From NCBI GenBank assembly GCA_014377155.1, contig JACMQD010000116.1, positions 1-6,501 on the forward strand: a DNA stretch of 6,501 nucleotides. The letters run 5' to 3'. The position numbers and the translations under genes are program-made. Below the pieces are notes generated by a model. The model made no database searches and had not been told where the DNA came from. It saw only the letters and a list, made by a program, of their open reading frames with translations. Positions 5,927 through 6,501 of the stretch are shown here, piece after piece. The DNA comes from Herminiimonas sp. (GTDB lineage Bacteria; Pseudomonadota; Gammaproteobacteria; Burkholderiales; Burkholderiaceae). Every line of letters begins with the position of its first letter. Within the stretch, counting starts at the first letter, position 1.

Positions 5927-6501
5927 ATGAATCCTATTCTCACCCGATCGCCGAAATCGCCGGTGTGGCGTCTTGCGCGTCCGCTCGGCGCTGTCGTGCT
6001 GGCGTTGTGTTCGGTCGGCGCTGCGGCGTCATCCAATGTTGTCATCAGTCAGGTCTATGGCGGCGGCGGTAATGCCGGCGCCACCCTGCGCAATGATTTT
6101 GTCGAGATTTTCAACCGCAGCAGTGCGCCGGTCAGCCTCGCTGGCTGGAGCGTGCAATATGCCTCAGCCACAGGCACGTCCTGGCAGTCCACGCCGTTGC
6201 CGTCCACGCTCCTGGAACCCGGACAGTATCTGCTGGTGCAGCAAGCCATGGGTACGGGCGGCACGACGGCCCTGCCAACCCCGGACGCGACCGGCACGAC
6301 AGCTATGTCGGGTACCGCCGGCAAAGTGGCACTAGCCAATATCGCTGAACCGATCACCAGCGCGACCCAAGCTGCGATTCTTGATCTGGTCGCCTACGGT
6401 CCGACCGCCACTCCGTCCGAGGGCAGTGGGCCAAGCGGCGCGCCCGGTAATGCCACGGCAGCGCTTCGGGCAGCCAACGGCTGTACCGACACCGACAACA
6501 A
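5927..6501 (+). CDS. Exported lamin-tail-domain protein, probably an ExeM/NucH-like extracellular nuclease, 3' end missing
   Basis: The frame is open to the right edge, giving 191 complete codons of a longer protein. Residues 1-34 form a signal peptide: basic stretch with R7, K10, R15 and R18, hydrophobic core PLGAVVLALCSVG, and probable cleavage after AAA at 32-34. C28 is not a lipobox cysteine because L27 precedes it. Residues about 37-155 match the start and core of a lamin-tail domain: VVISQVYGGGGN (38-49), then FVEIFNRSS (58-66), VSLAGWSVQY (69-78) and the LLEPGQYLLVQQ strand, ending with ILDLVAYG. The final CTDTDN (186-191) is the kind of segment that, in large secreted nucleases of the ExeM/NucH type, joins this domain to a later endonuclease/exonuclease/phosphatase domain. 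That catalytic part would lie beyond the window, so nuclease function is an inference; a structural lamin-tail protein is the alternative. ATG 5927 is chosen for the GGAG site and the signal peptide. It is transcribed away from the esterase gene. Confidence 0.85.
   Translation, partial: MNPILTRSPKSPVWRLARPLGAVVLALCSVGAAASSNVVISQVYGGGGNAGATLRNDFVEIFNRSSAPVSLAGWSVQYASATGTSWQSTPLPSTLLEPGQYLLVQQAMGTGGTTALPTPDATGTTAMSGTAGKVALANIAEPITSATQAAILDLVAYGPTATPSEGSGPSGAPGNATAALRAANGCTDTDN

Overview
The window looks like a stretch of a GC-rich proteobacterial chromosome. I infer a soil or water betaproteobacterium, probably near the Oxalobacteraceae (Collimonas/Herbaspirillum/Massilia type). The grounds are the style of the hybrid kinase, the TP-rich linker with a small cysteine-containing C-terminal module, and the lamin-tail nuclease. 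No rRNA or other taxonomic marker is present, so this placement is an inference.

Layout. Positions 1-1640 (+) hold the C-terminal part of a hybrid sensor histidine kinase: HisKA, HATPase and two receiver domains, with the sensor part off the left edge. Positions 1641-2046 are non-coding; the right end carries a perfect 10-bp dyad around a good -10-like hexamer, just upstream of the next gene. Positions 2047-3627 (+) encode an exported right-handed parallel beta-helix protein with a Thr/Pro linker and a four-cysteine C-terminal module. Positions 3628-3727 hold two hairpin terminators, one for each strand, between convergent genes. Positions 3728-5314 (-) encode a complete type B carboxylesterase with a lipoprotein signal. 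Positions 5315-5926 are a 612-bp divergent intergenic region, very AT-rich in its left half and carrying two clear hairpins in its right half. From 5927 to the right edge (+) lies the N-terminal part of an exported lamin-tail-domain protein, most likely an ExeM/NucH-type extracellular nuclease.

How the genes fit together. Apart from the kinase, all three genes encode exported proteins: a predicted secreted polysaccharide-binding or polysaccharide-cleaving beta-helix protein, a predicted outer-membrane-anchored esterase and a predicted extracellular nuclease. This suggests a locus for breaking down external polymers. Each gene appears to have its own promoter and the strands alternate, so they do not form an operon. 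The kinase has no visible link to the others beyond proximity.

I found no CRISPR array, tRNA, rRNA, insertion sequence, phage gene or recognisable defence system. The most interesting leads are the beta-helix protein with its C-terminal module, the dyad in its control region, the overlapping convergent terminators, and the structured long leader of the nuclease gene.
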